Below, in pieces: positions 9,036-20,625 of a stretch of DNA of 64,000 bases (positions are counted from its first letter, which is position 1; each line of letters starts with the position of its first letter). Source of the stretch: Eopsaltria australis (lineage: Eukaryota > Chordata > Aves > Passeriformes > Petroicidae); assembly GCA_034509425.1 (NCBI GenBank), contig JAVTVJ010000342.1, forward strand, positions 1 to 64,000, read 5' to 3'. The notes beneath the pieces were generated by a model. That model did no database searches. It was given only the letters and a program-made list of their open reading frames with translations, and was not told where the DNA came from. The position numbers and the translations under genes are program-made.

Positions 9036-12014
9036 TCCTCCCTGACTGCCTGGGCTCCTGCTTTGCCTGTGCCTGTGTGGGATGGTGCCTGGGCTGGGAG
9101 GAGCCCCTGGATGTGCTTGTGGGGTCTGGAGTGGTCCAGGATACAGCCCAGGATTTGGGGCCTGCAGCATGGTGTGCCTGGAGCTGGGGCCAAGTCACCA
9201 GGGCTGCTCTCTCCCCAGTCCCCCTGCCCTGCCCCTGTTGCTCCTGGGTCTGGATTACTGCTATGGCTTTCACAAAGCTGCATATCCCATGGGAGGATCC
9301 ATTTGGAATGGGGGTGGCTTCTGCCCAGTTGGTGCAGTTTAATGCTGCTTCTTCAGTGAGTCTCCACTCCCCTGGAAACCCAAGGACCTGCCATAAAGCA
9401 GGGCTCAGGCTGCTGGGCACCTCTCAGGAAAGCCCCTCCACGAGCTACTGGCAGTGGTTCCCCCCCATTGTCTTCATTTCTAGGCTGGGAAAAATTCAAG
9501 GTTTGCAAAAAGATGAAGGAGGTGGGTGGAGGGCAAGGGCTGTGAGGACTTGACTCAGCTGAAGGGTCTGTGTTTCTCCCGACAGGCTGGAGAAAAGCTC
9601 AAACACCCCAGAACTGCCCACTCCCATTGGCCTCAGTTTTAGCTGGGCTGAGCCAGGGGGTGCTCGGGCTCCCAGCCCATCCCATCCCAAGCAGGAGGTT
9701 GGTGTGATGCTGCTGGAGATACTCTGACACGTCTTCCCTTCCAGCTTATCTCCACTGCCCAGCCAAACCCCAGCCCTAGACGTGGCAGTGGAGAGATGAA
9801 AGGTCCTTATGTGCCACGATGCTTTTTACACACCCACCCCACCTCACCTGGATCCACTCCTGGCTGCCAGCCACGTTGCTAATGGGTCCTTAAGTTGCTC
9901 TTCCATCATGCCTGATGTATTAGGCTGCATGGAGAAGTGTGGCTGTCTCCCAGCCCAGGCAGGGCAAGGCAGGATCTGAAACATCCAGCAAAGCCAATTC
10001 ATCTGGCATGAAGCCTTCAGGAGCCATCTCGCACTCCCAGACCCATCCCATTTTTATTTTCCACAAAGCTCTGTCCTCTGCTCAAGACTGCAAAACCCAG
10101 GTGATCTGAGCTCCAGACAGTGCCTGGTAATCCCACCTCAGGGGGGATTTCAGCAGGCTGAGTCCTGGCGCTCAGGATGGAGCAAGGGGGAACCGGGGCC
10201 ACCGGCAGCGCGGCCGGCGGGCAGATGGCCAAGGGTGGCGGGATCTCAACCTGGCACAAAGATGTGGGACCAGTTATGGATGGTGAGGATGAGGATGAGC
10301 AGATAAGGCAAAGCCTTCCAAAGCCTTCATCGAGCATCTTGTCACGCCACAGCCCCGACCCTGGCCCTGCAAATCTTACTGCTGGAGCCCCAAGGGCCTC
10401 TCTCATGCTGCTCTTGCTGAAGGGAGAGGTTAGGAAGAGGTGTTTTTCTATTCCAGTTTTGTCCCACACTGACAAAGGGTTCAGACCCCAAAGGGTTTGA
10501 TACCACTCTGGATTTAATGAGTTAGGACACCAAGAATTTGCTCATTTCAACCTGCTGCTCATCACTCCTCCCTCTCCTCACGCTCCATGCACAGGGGATG
10601 GAGCTGCCTTGGTGCCTGCTCCCACTTGTCCCCATCCCAGGGGTGAGGGACAAACCACAGCTGTTCAGTGTCCTGCCTGCAGCCTCCCAGGGATGGGGAC
10701 AAGAGCTCCCAGGCAGAGCAGGGGCTGGACTAATATTTGCCAGGAGTTGGGGAGATGGAGGGGAAGCATCTGTGCTCCCTTCTCACCTCCTGCCCCATCA
10801 GATGCTGCTCCCAGGCAGGGATGTGCCCTCTTAGGACACGCTCCAACATGCCATGGGATGGGGATTCTAGCTGCAACACTGTTGAAACTGCCACCACTGC
10901 CCCCCAGGACCAGGAATGGCTCAGGCTGCCACTGCTCCATCCCCAGGACTGACCACCTTGATCCCTTCCTTCCATATTCCCACACCATTTGTCTCCAGCC
11001 TTCCTCCCACTCCTCCCAGCCACTGGAGAAGATGAAGAAGAATGAGCAGAGAGGGTGGTGAACAATGTAGCAGCATTTTGGGGAGGATTCAGCTATCCAG
11101 ACTGGGAAAAACCTCAGTGCTGGTGTCCAACCCTGTCTCCAATCATCCAGCCCACAGCTTCCACCTCTGTGTGGTCCCTGTGGTAAAGAGCCCACGGGCA
11201 GTTTGGGGTGAACAACAATCTGTGACACTGGGTAAGCAGAGAATAAAATGGCAGCTGGTATTGAATGGGGACAAATGTGGTTTTTTCCTATTTTCTCCTT
11301 TTCACAGTCTTTATAACGTGCCCCAAGTTCCCCCCTCCCTGAAATGAGAGTTTGGAGTTCCCAGATGGTCCAAGAGGCACAGGTTAAAAACAATTTGGAG
11401 AAGAGGAGCCTGTAAAAGGGAGAGCATCATTACAACCCTGCACACATCCATAATTCATGGAGTACATTTCTGCTCTCCCTGTCTCGGAAGCATATAGCAG
11501 GACTGGAAAATGTTCAAAAAGCAGTGGAGACAGCCAAGGGTCTGCTATGGCTCTTACATGGGAGTGTATAAATAGTCTGGCACTTCCGACTGGGGCAGGA
11601 TTTGTGGCTCAGGGGCTTCATATTTAATAGCCCATGATGGAGTTTTCCATTGCTGCCTGGAAGAGCATTTTGGGGAAGAATTACTGCCCACGCAGCTCGT
11701 TCTTTTGGCAGGACTGAGAAGCCCAGCACTGGGGACTGGAGGTCCCTCCATGGGCAGTGAGACAGAGCTCTGACCTGGCCCATGTCCCACTGCCCACCTC
11801 GGTGGCCTCGTGCCTGTGCTTGGCAGCTGGTCCTGCCAGGGAGGAAGGTCACATCACAGCAGCCCCTCTCTTCCCCAGCTCTTCAAACACTCCATGTTTT
11901 CAATAAGTGGGTTGACTTGGCTCTTAAACACCTGGAGCAACATGAATGGCTTCATGTGTGGAGCCAACTTCAATATGAGTCAACTCCAGAAAAAAGAACC
12001 CAGCACAACCACAC

Positions 12015-12066
12015 CAAAACAAAACAAAACAAAACAAAACAACAACCAAAAAAAAAAAAAAAAAAA
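12015..12066. repeat. (AAAAC)n followed by poly-A
   Basis: About five AAAAC units, then CAACAACC and 19 A. A simple A-rich tract, possibly the tail of a decayed insertion. Confidence 0.85.
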
Positions 12067-12714
12067 TCAAGGAAGCAGAAATCTGGGCTGGTGGGTAAGG
12101 AAAAGCGAGGAAGTTCCAGCCAGGGGTGTGCAGGACACCCAGCTCCCTTCACATCGGTCTGGCACCACCTCGTGGATGTCCATCTGCTGCTTCTGGCCAC
12201 CTCGGGGCTGTGTGGCAGCACATCTGCAGGGGTCTTTGGTATCCAAATGTGGTTCACACCTACAGGCTGGACACTCTGTGGCAGGGAGGACTTCAGCCAC
12301 AGCTTCTCTCTGTTTTGTGCTGCCTTCCCTGGGAGATGTGGGTCTGTATCACTGACTCCAAGCCTCCCACTCCTGGGCAGGCTGTAGGAAAGGGGAGACC
12401 CCTGACCCCACCTTCTCCTGTGCTCCACTGAGGAGAGAGTCAGGGCTCCACTGACACCCCAGAGCCTCAGAGCCCCCCAGCACTGAGCTCCCAGCCTCTC
12501 ACAAGGCACTAACACTGGAATAAGCCTCTAAGTAGCTTCTGAAACCATGAGCTAATTGCTGAATTAAAGGCTCTTGGTGCTACAGGGGAGGCTCCATCAT
12601 CCTCTTACCATTAACTATGGCAGTAACTGTCTGTTATTCCTGTGTTCTGTAGGTGCCCATGGACTATTCCCAACCTCCCTAGGTTCTTCTGTCTGGGTAA
12701 ATCCTGAGGGAGGC

Positions 12715-12812
12715 ATTCTACCTAGAGGGAAGTGTCCTTGCCCATGGCAGGAGGGTTGAACTAGATGCTTTTAAGGTCTCTTCCAACCCAAATCATTCTA
12801 GGATTCTATGAT
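12715..12812 (+). mobile_element. CR1 LINE 3' tail
   Basis: The segment reads GTCCTTGCCCATGGCAGG, a GGTTGAACTAGATG-type stretch, CTTCCAACCCAAATC and an ATTCTAGGATTCTATGATT terminus. This is the conserved end of chicken-repeat-1 elements, here in sense orientation and 5'-truncated. Confidence 0.85.
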
Positions 12813-14412
12813 TTCTTGGCCACTTTTTAGAAAGGCAAGCAATAGGATCCCAGAGACTCAGATTTTGGAAGGAGGGTGCCCCCAGTTTGTTGCAGAAGAA
12901 GGAGATCCCCCCTGCATTGAAGGGCTGGGTGCTCACAGCCCTCTGACCAGGAGGGGGTCCTGGGCAGGGGTCAGCCAATGCATGGGTAAGACAGGGCACA
13001 AGATGCAATATGAGGTTTTGTTTCAGCTGGCAGTGGAGCCAAGGTGAGGGGCAGAGCTGGGAACTTGTCTGCAGTACGAGGAATCAGCCATAGAGTCTTT
13101 TCTAGAAGGCTTTTTAGCTTGATATAAATAAAACCATCCTGGACAGAACAGGCAGCAAATGAGGCAAGAAACCATCAGCACCCACAGTGCTGGACGAGCA
13201 CAGCTGTGCCCCTGCATTCCAAGCCCTTTATCCATTGTCCTGCCATAAATTTTGCTGGGATCCCTGAAGGGACCTGATAAAACGCCTTCAAATGGCACAG
13301 CCAGGCCAGCCCTGTACCAGCCTGGGCAGCATCCCCGGGTCTGGAACCCTCTGAGTGCTGTTCCCTGCTAGGATGAAAGAGGATCTGCCGAGGGTGAGCT
13401 GCACCCAGGCTTGCAGGAATCTCTTTTAAAAAAATAATCTCTTGGTTTCTTGGCCACCTTGGACCCAGGAGAGGGCAGCAGCAGCCCAGGCTGCAGCCTC
13501 AGCTCCCCTTTCCACAGCTCCTCATCTTTTAAGCTGCTCAGAGACAACTGAGGAAGAAATGGAGGGAGCAGTGAAGAGCAAAAACCCAGTGGGTGGGCTA
13601 GTGGTACTCTGCTGGGCTTCAAAACTGTTTGCTTTCAACATGGAAGTGAAAAGAAAACAATCTTTCTTTGAAAATGTTCTGCAGTGCCAGGGCTCCCCAT
13701 GGCAGCCTTTCACTCTTTTGCTATCAGTGATCCCCATGGATGCTTGTCATGGCACCAAAAAGTAAGGTGGTGATACTGGGAATGTTCCCAATGGAGGTGG
13801 GAGGAAAGTGCATGCTGTGTGTGCCCATCAGGCTGCTGCAGAGATGCTGAAAGCCCATGAGATTCCCACTGTGGCTTCCCTCAGAGCACTCCAGGGGGAT
13901 AAAACAAGATCCCAGTGCTCCAGGGCCTGCTGGCTGCCTTGCCCTCGCTGATTTTGTTGTCCCCAAAGGAACAGGAAAGGGAAGGACGGAAATAGGGGAA
14001 TTTTCCACCTGTCCACCCTGGCACCCCTCACCCCTGTGAAACTCAGGCTCCCCTTTTCCATGGGCAGCATCACAGGTGTAGGTCAGCACCTCCCGGGGCA
14101 GCTGAGCCTCTCCACCCTGCCGGGCTGCCAGCATCCTCTGTCTTTCGTGGATGAGCTCACCGGCATGAGTCACAGAGCAGGTGAGTGGGAGGAGGACATC
14201 CTCACACCGAATTCCTGCAGTGCATTCCCAGCCACCTGCTTTGACAACAGCCAGCCCGTTGTGGAGCCAGCCCGGGTTTTGCTGAGGCAGTTCCATTTCT
14301 GCCTGGGTTGGCCTGCCCCAAGGCATGTGGGTGGCATCGTGCCCCACTCCTGGCTCAGAGCACAGAGCTGAGCCCTCAGACGTGCGGCCTCTGCTCTCAG
14401 CAGGGCTCAACT

Positions 14413-14414
<2 letters not shown>

Positions 14415-14453
<39 letters not shown>
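14415..14453. repeat. Poly-T tract (39 T)
   Basis: Longest homopolymer in the window; its length is likely variable and error-prone in assembly. Confidence 0.9.
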
Positions 14454-14454
<1 letters not shown>

Positions 14455-14801
14455 TAGTTCACACCCTCTGAAATCACAGAAGTGCAAAATTATTGCTTAC
14501 CAAAGCTGCTCTCCTGAAATGAGTCACGAAAGAAGGAGCTTTGTCACTCTGCCAGACACAGCCTGGCTGCTTCTCTAAACTGAATGGCACCAGAGAACAG
14601 CTTGCTCCTCCCTTTGGGCTTCAACCCACCTGCACCTCGTGTTCCCAGCCTCCATCCAGAGCCTGCAGAGACAATCTCCTGCATCATTCCCACCTCTTCA
14701 GATGACCTTTGCACCCCATTTTTGGGTGAGGCTCTGCATGGTGCAGTAACATTTTGGTGATGCCATTCTTTGTACCAGGCTAGCAGCTTGTTTGGGGAGC
14801 T

Positions 14802-15124
14802 ACCATCCCTCCATCCCTCCATCCCTCCATCCATCCATCCATCCATCCATGCCTCCATCCATCCATCCATCATCCATCCATCCATCCATCCATCATCCAT
14901 CCATCCATCCATCCCTCCATCCATCCATCCATCCATCCATCATCCATCCATCCCTCCATCCATTCATCATCCATCCATCCATCATCCATCCATCCATCCC
15001 TCCATCCATCCCTCCATCCATCCCTCATCCATCCATCCATCCATCCATCCATCCCTCCATCCATCATCCATCCATCCATCCATCCATCCCTCCATCCATC
15101 CCTCATCCATCCATCCATCCATCC
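14802..15124. repeat. (CCAT)n microsatellite, ~320 bp
   Basis: Imperfect CCAT/CCCT tetranucleotide array broken by occasional CAT trinucleotides. It is open in several frames on both strands (HPSI-type and MDGW-type repeats), but these are not proteins. Confidence 0.95.
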
Positions 15125-17120
15125 AGAGAAAGGAGGCAGGCATGGGTCTATTGGAAAGGTCTTTTGTGTCTAGTGAGGGACCAAGAGCTGCTTCCCATGA
15201 CTTCTCTTAGCTCCTTCTGTGCTCTGGAGCTGACACAGCCCCAAAAAGCATTGCTTAGGTGCCTCTTGGTCACCTCCAGCCAGCTGTAGGCAGCTCACAG
15301 AAAGTTGCAGAGAGCAGATCCCTGGATTTTCTTTCTTCATTCTTGTTTCTCCTTTGCAAAGACTCCCCAGATAAACCTTGGGATGCAGTCCCTGGCCTGG
15401 ATACTGTGCACCTTTCAACCTTCCCTTCAATGAAGCCTGCAAGAAGTGCACATCTCTCACGTGGGGCAGCCCATGCTCAGCTTCTCCCAAGTCCAGAGAT
15501 GTGCTGGCAGCAGCTGCTGGATGAAGCAGGTATGGCTCCAGTGAGATTTGTTGGCTTCTCCCTTTTTTTTTTTCAGCAATAAAGTAAATGGATTCCATCC
15601 ATCAGGTGAGATGATTTGACAAGATCTGGCCTGATTATTTAATTTTTTCTTTAAAATTGCTGCTTGCTTGCAGCACTGTTGAAACACGTCCGAGGCAGCA
15701 CACCTGCAGGCAGCCTGAAAGCAAAGCCCACAGAGCTGAGCTTGTCAAAATGAGCTCACAGCTTTGTCATGGAAGAGACATCAATGGGCAGGATCAGCAC
15801 AGTGATCATGGTTTGAAGCCTGGGGCACGGTGTGGTGAAAAATACTGCAGGTGAAAATAGTCTGGGAAAAGCAGCAGAGGTGTGGGAAGGAGCTGAGAAG
15901 CAGAGCTCTGTGGGCACCACACGTATTTTACAGCTCCAAAGCTGCCAGGATGGCATCACCACCAAGCACCTCCACCAACGGTGGCGTCATCACCAGGAAT
16001 TGCATTGTCACCACTGAAGATGCCACCTGGACTTTCTCAGTGCCAAAACCCAGTGTCAGAGCACAGCCTTGGCTGCTGCTTCAGCAAACACAGCCCGTCC
16101 CAGCCTTCAGAAGAGCAGTGGCCGCTGAACTGGAACCTCGTGAGACTGCTGCATGGATCAGGCCATGGAGGAGATGTCCAGCATTCCCACTGTGTGCTGC
16201 TCCTTGTGACAGAGGGGTCAGCCTGCAGGGGGTTTATCTTCATCCTGGTTTTCACAGGGAACAAAACTCCAACTTCACCTGGTCTGTCAAACCCCACCCC
16301 CTGCAACTTTTGAGCAGAGGCTGCTTTGAAAGACCTTTTCTTTTGTGGGGCAGATACAGCTCCAAAATATAAGCACCCATAAGCATCAGGGAAACAGGCA
16401 GCTGGGTAGAGGTGGAAATCCATCTCTTCCCAAAGTCATGGAGATGCTGCCACCTGACCACCCAGCACTGCTTCCTTCAATTACCCAGGAAAAATCCTCA
16501 TGGATGCTAACCCCATGTTGGGCTTGGGACAGCAATATCAGAGCTCATGGGTGGGAGGGATGGTCCCCAGAACAAGGATCCCGCACTTCTGGCACATCTC
16601 CTTCCCTCTCCTGGTGCAACTGTGTGGCCATGGTTAGGAGAAGACACCCTTTGTGTACAGGCAAATACAAACAAGAGGAGGAATGTGGGTATTTGCCCCC
16701 CAAGGAGGGGGGAGCTTGCAGCAGCTTCAGGCACCTGACTTCCTTCCTCACAGATTGTCTTTGCTGTACTCCCACTCACCTTGCTCCACAAACTGAGGCA
16801 TTCTGTGCCAGACCTGAGCTCTCAGCCTTCAGGAGACATTGCTTTTACAGGTCATTATACCTCAGTTCACATAAGAAACACATTCTTTCCACTTTTAAGC
16901 TCAGAATATTTCAGTAACGGATAATTTCTCCCAGTTTGCCACGTGGCAGCACCTGGACAAGACCCTTGGCCAAGCTCTTGGGTCTGTTGCACTTTTATGC
17001 CACTGGGGTATGATGGAAATGTTAAGAGGAATGAGACAATAAGCAAAAATATTCTTGAATTAGCCAATAATAAGAAGGATGCAGTAGTAGGGTAAGCCCA
17101 GGCCAGGAGGAAAGGAAGGT

Positions 17121-17210
17121 ATCCAACCCCCACCAGTGCATCCAACCCCCACCAGTGCATCCAGCCCCACCAGTGCATCCAGCCCCACCAGTGCATCCAA
17201 GCCTCACCCT
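17121..17210. repeat. Tandem repeat, four ~18-19 bp units
   Basis: Units ATCCAACCCCCACCAGTGC (two copies) and ATCCAGCCCCACCAGTGC (two copies), then a degenerate fifth. The length step of one base between the halves suggests two rounds of duplication. Confidence 0.9.
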
Positions 17211-18379
17211 CTTTACTGAAGACCTGTGCAGATTCAGCAGCACTGCAGCACTATAATGCCAATTTTACTTACATGCAACATTTCCCAGCCATGATCTGGG
17301 TGACCAAGGGCTTGTAAGGGCTTGCTGGGTAGGGAGTAGTGTATTTGACCCAAAAACCTTTAGTTTTGAGGGGAAAGGAAGAAATCTATTGCCTCCAGCA
17401 AACAAGAGGAGAAAAATGCCAGCCTTGATGCTGTGGAGTATTTCAGGCACGGACATCAATAACCACACCTGGCTACAAGCACCAGCTGTGCCCAAAAGGG
17501 GACTTTCTTCTATGTGTTTGTATCTCCCAGCCTTGAAATAATATTCTCCTGCTGTCTAAAGCACTGGAGTATCCAGACATGGAGATATTTCTTTTAGTCC
17601 TACATTCATTATCTGAGCACTGTGAACGATCATGTGTTTGAATAAAAGAACATTTCCTCTGGGACAAGACCAGGCCAAGCACTGTGGGATTTTTGCAGCA
17701 CTAGAGAGGTTTTTGTAACCTGATTCTGTGCATTCAGCCAGACACCAGCAAAGCATTGCACCTGAACTGTAGATTCATCCACTTCCAACCTGGCACAAGG
17801 AAGGTGTCACCAGCAGTGCCCACGGAGCAGCCAGTGCCCTCCTGACACATGAAAGCAGTGCCATGGGAGGAGCAGTGTCCTGGAGAGATGGAAAATTACT
17901 GGATTTCTCTAAAATGCCCTTTCCTCTATTTTGGCTGTGGGCTGAACACACCTTCTGGCACTAACAGCATCATCTCCAAAGCCTTACCTTTCCAGGACTG
18001 GCTGTGTACCTTTGCTCAGAGCATTTGGCCACAATAAATCACAATTCCACTCGTTAGAGAACCAAGGAGAGTCTGCTCTCCTGAAAGGTTGGTATCTGCA
18101 GAAGAAATTTCGAAACCAAAAAATTACTCAGTGTGGAGCAGGAATTGAAATCAAATATAGGCTGGAATATTTTTTTGTCTCTTGAACTAGGAGGATCTCC
18201 CTCTAGCTGGAATCAGTACTTTAAATGAGGGTAAGGATTTAATAAGAGTTACTGTAAGTGAAAGGACTTTAAGATCCAGCTGACACCAAGGTTTGGGTCT
18301 AATTATTGGGTCCTTCATGAGGAAATACTGCATAGCATCCTTGCTTATCTTCTCTGTAAAAGTCTTCAGAAGAAATTTC

Positions 18380-18540
18380 TTGGGTTACAGGATGAAAAAG
18401 GATCATTAGAGGGCAGGCTTAGATTTGATGTTAGGAGAGTGCTGAGGCCCTGGCACAGTTGCCCAGAGAAGCTGTGGCTGCTCCATCCCTGGAAGTGTCC
18501 AAGGCCAGGTTGGATGGGGCTTGGAGCAACCTGGGACAGT
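18380..18540 (+). mobile_element. CR1 LINE fragment, sense orientation, internally deleted
   Basis: Contains CTTAGATTTGATGTTAGGAG, TGGCACAGTTGCCCAGAGAA, CCATCCCTGGAAGTGTCC and GGTTGGATGGGGCTTGGAGC, in CR1 order. The usual terminus is missing and a minisatellite follows directly. Confidence 0.85.
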
Positions 18541-18565
18541 GGCTGCTACCACTGCAACACCACTG

Positions 18566-18752
18566 CCAGCATCCCAGCACCCCAGCATCCCAATATCCCA
18601 GCATCCCAACATCCCAATATCCCAACATCCCAACATCCCAGCATCCCAACATCCCAGCATCCAAATATTCCAGCATCTCATCATCCCAACATCCCAGCAT
18701 CCCAACATCCCAGCACCCCAGCATCCCAACATCCCAGTATCCCAGCATCCCA
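18566..18752. repeat. Minisatellite, ~9-bp unit CATCCCARC, about 20 copies
   Basis: Units are CATCCCAGC, CATCCCAAC and TATCCCAAC with a few length variants. The array starts about where the end of the preceding CR1 would be. Confidence 0.92.
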
Positions 18753-19914
18753 GTGGGGTGTGCAGAGGGCAGAGGTTGAGGACACAGCTGGAGGACCAGC
18801 AGCCACCTCGAGGCTGTGCTGGCTGAGCGGTGGCAGAGAAAAGCAGGAAGGAAAGCTGAAGTGGGAATAATCAAAACTGGGCACAAATTTGTTCTTGCAT
18901 CCACTTTGCTTTCTGGAGCATGCTGTTGGCTGGGAAAGCAGTGTGGCTGCCATCCAAAGGACACAAACCCTAGATTTCATTCAGACTTTGAGTTTGTGTG
19001 GATAACTCCACTCCATGGCTTCAGCTGCATTCACAAATCCATGTTTGTAGCTGCAGAAGCACCATCCCAGGCCTGGAAAAGCAGTCCAAACTCTGCTTCC
19101 TTCTAATGTGCCTTTTTTTTTTCTGGTTTGTTTTGTTTTTCAAGAGTTGCAACAGTGCCCCCTTTATTTAATTGCTTTATTTTTAGTACTTTATAGGACA
19201 CACACCATCAGGGAGCCAGAGCTCTTTATTACAAACAGTTCAGCAGAAAATGGACCATCTCACTGTGTGGTGGGTCTCCTCAGCACCATGCTGGGGCTGT
19301 CTGAGAGAGGCTAGAGCTACAGGGATGAGGGTAATGTTTAAGTTCCCAGACTGCTTTTGGATTCAAATAATGTATTTTCAGCAGGCTGAACCGTTACTAA
19401 AGGAGGAGATGAAGGTGGCAGGTTTTATTTCCAAACCTACTGCTCATGCTCTCCCAGGAGTGCCTGGAGAGCAGGCACACTTGCAAATGTTTTTCCCCTT
19501 TCAGAGCTGTTTTTCTCAGTCTTCTGTGCACTTTTGACACTCCTGCTCCTGGAAAGAAGGGCCGGGAAGCTGGCGCCTGTAAATCCCGTTTGTCTGTGCT
19601 GTGTACACACAGATACCTCTGTCTGAGACCCAGGGGCCCCTTGAGAGGTCTGCAGGGACATAACCCTGGGATTTCCCCCAGCTCCTGGAGCTCCAGACTG
19701 TGGGAATCAGCACTGGAGGCTGCCCACAGCCTCCCCAGGAGAGGTTCTTGCTCTCCATCACACCAGGCTCTCACAGCAGGCAAGGCAGGCAGTCCTGCCC
19801 CCTTAACCTGCCCATTTTGAGGGGGCAGGTTAACCCTCTGCTCTGCTCTCTCTGCCTCTCATGATCTGGCAAAAGCCACTTTCAGGAGCTGTCAGCTATG
19901 CAAAATAGGATCAA

Positions 19915-20165
19915 TCACAGAATCATGGAATGATTAGGGTCGGAAGAGCCCTCTGAGATCATTGAGTCCAACTGATATCCCAGCACTGCCAAGGCCACCA
20001 CTCACCCACCTCTGCAAGTGCTCTACCTACACATCCTTCAGATCCCTCCAGGAATGGTGATTCCACCACTGCCCTGGGCAGCCTGGTTCAGTGCTTGAAC
20101 ACCAGGGAAGAAATTTTTCCTAATATCAAACCTAAACCTGTCCCTCCCTTTGAGGAAGGGACTGT
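19915..20165 (-). mobile_element. CR1 LINE 3' fragment, antisense
   Basis: Starts AATCACAGAATCATGGAATG, then GTCGGAAGAGCC, a diverged middle, GCCCTGGGCAGCCTGGTTCA and TTTTTCCTAATATCAAACC. This is CR1 read from its 3' end, with an older, more diverged body. Confidence 0.8.
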
Positions 20166-20484
20166 TTGGTCTCACCCCACCTGCCATGGGTTTGGTTGGT
20201 TTACCTGCATAGGTGACGATTCCCAAAGCGCCCATCTGACCTCAGAGAGCCCTGTTTGCCAAGGCAAGCCCAGCCCAGGGTCCTGGGCAGCAGTGAGACA
20301 GAAGAACTGTCAGCATCACCCAGAGGTTTAACACAGCCATGTCCCTGCAGCGTGTCCCACACTCCCCTGCACAGCAATCCGTGCTGGAGAAAGCAGCTCC
20401 CTCAAAGCACCCAGGGGAGATTGTCTTCTGTGGAGGGCAGGGATGATAAATCAGCATGGAAGAGCCAACACATATTTACAGCAA

Positions 20485-20625
20485 TGCACAGAATCACTGA
20501 ATCAAGGAATGGTTAGAAAGGACTTCAAAGACCACCTCACTCCAACCTCCCCTGCCATGGGCAGGGTCACCTTCCACTAGGCCAGGTTGCTCCAAGCCAC
20601 ATCCAAGCTGGCCTTTACACCCAGG
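20485..20625 (-). mobile_element. CR1 LINE 3' fragment, antisense
   Basis: CACAGAATCACTGAATCAAG, CTGCCATGGGCAGGGTCACC, TTCCACTAGGCCAGGTTGCT in CR1 3'-end order on the complementary strand. Confidence 0.85.

Noticed and set aside
10665..11393. 242-codon minus-strand open frame between ETV5 and BOK
   Set aside because: No resemblance to a known family, no splice or promoter context, low-stop GC-rich DNA.
13724..14410. 228-codon minus-strand open frame
   Set aside because: Same reasons; composition follows the surrounding non-coding DNA.
14770..15289. Long HPSI- or MDGW-repeat open frames on both strands
   Set aside because: Produced by the CCAT tetranucleotide array, which is open in several frames by its sequence.
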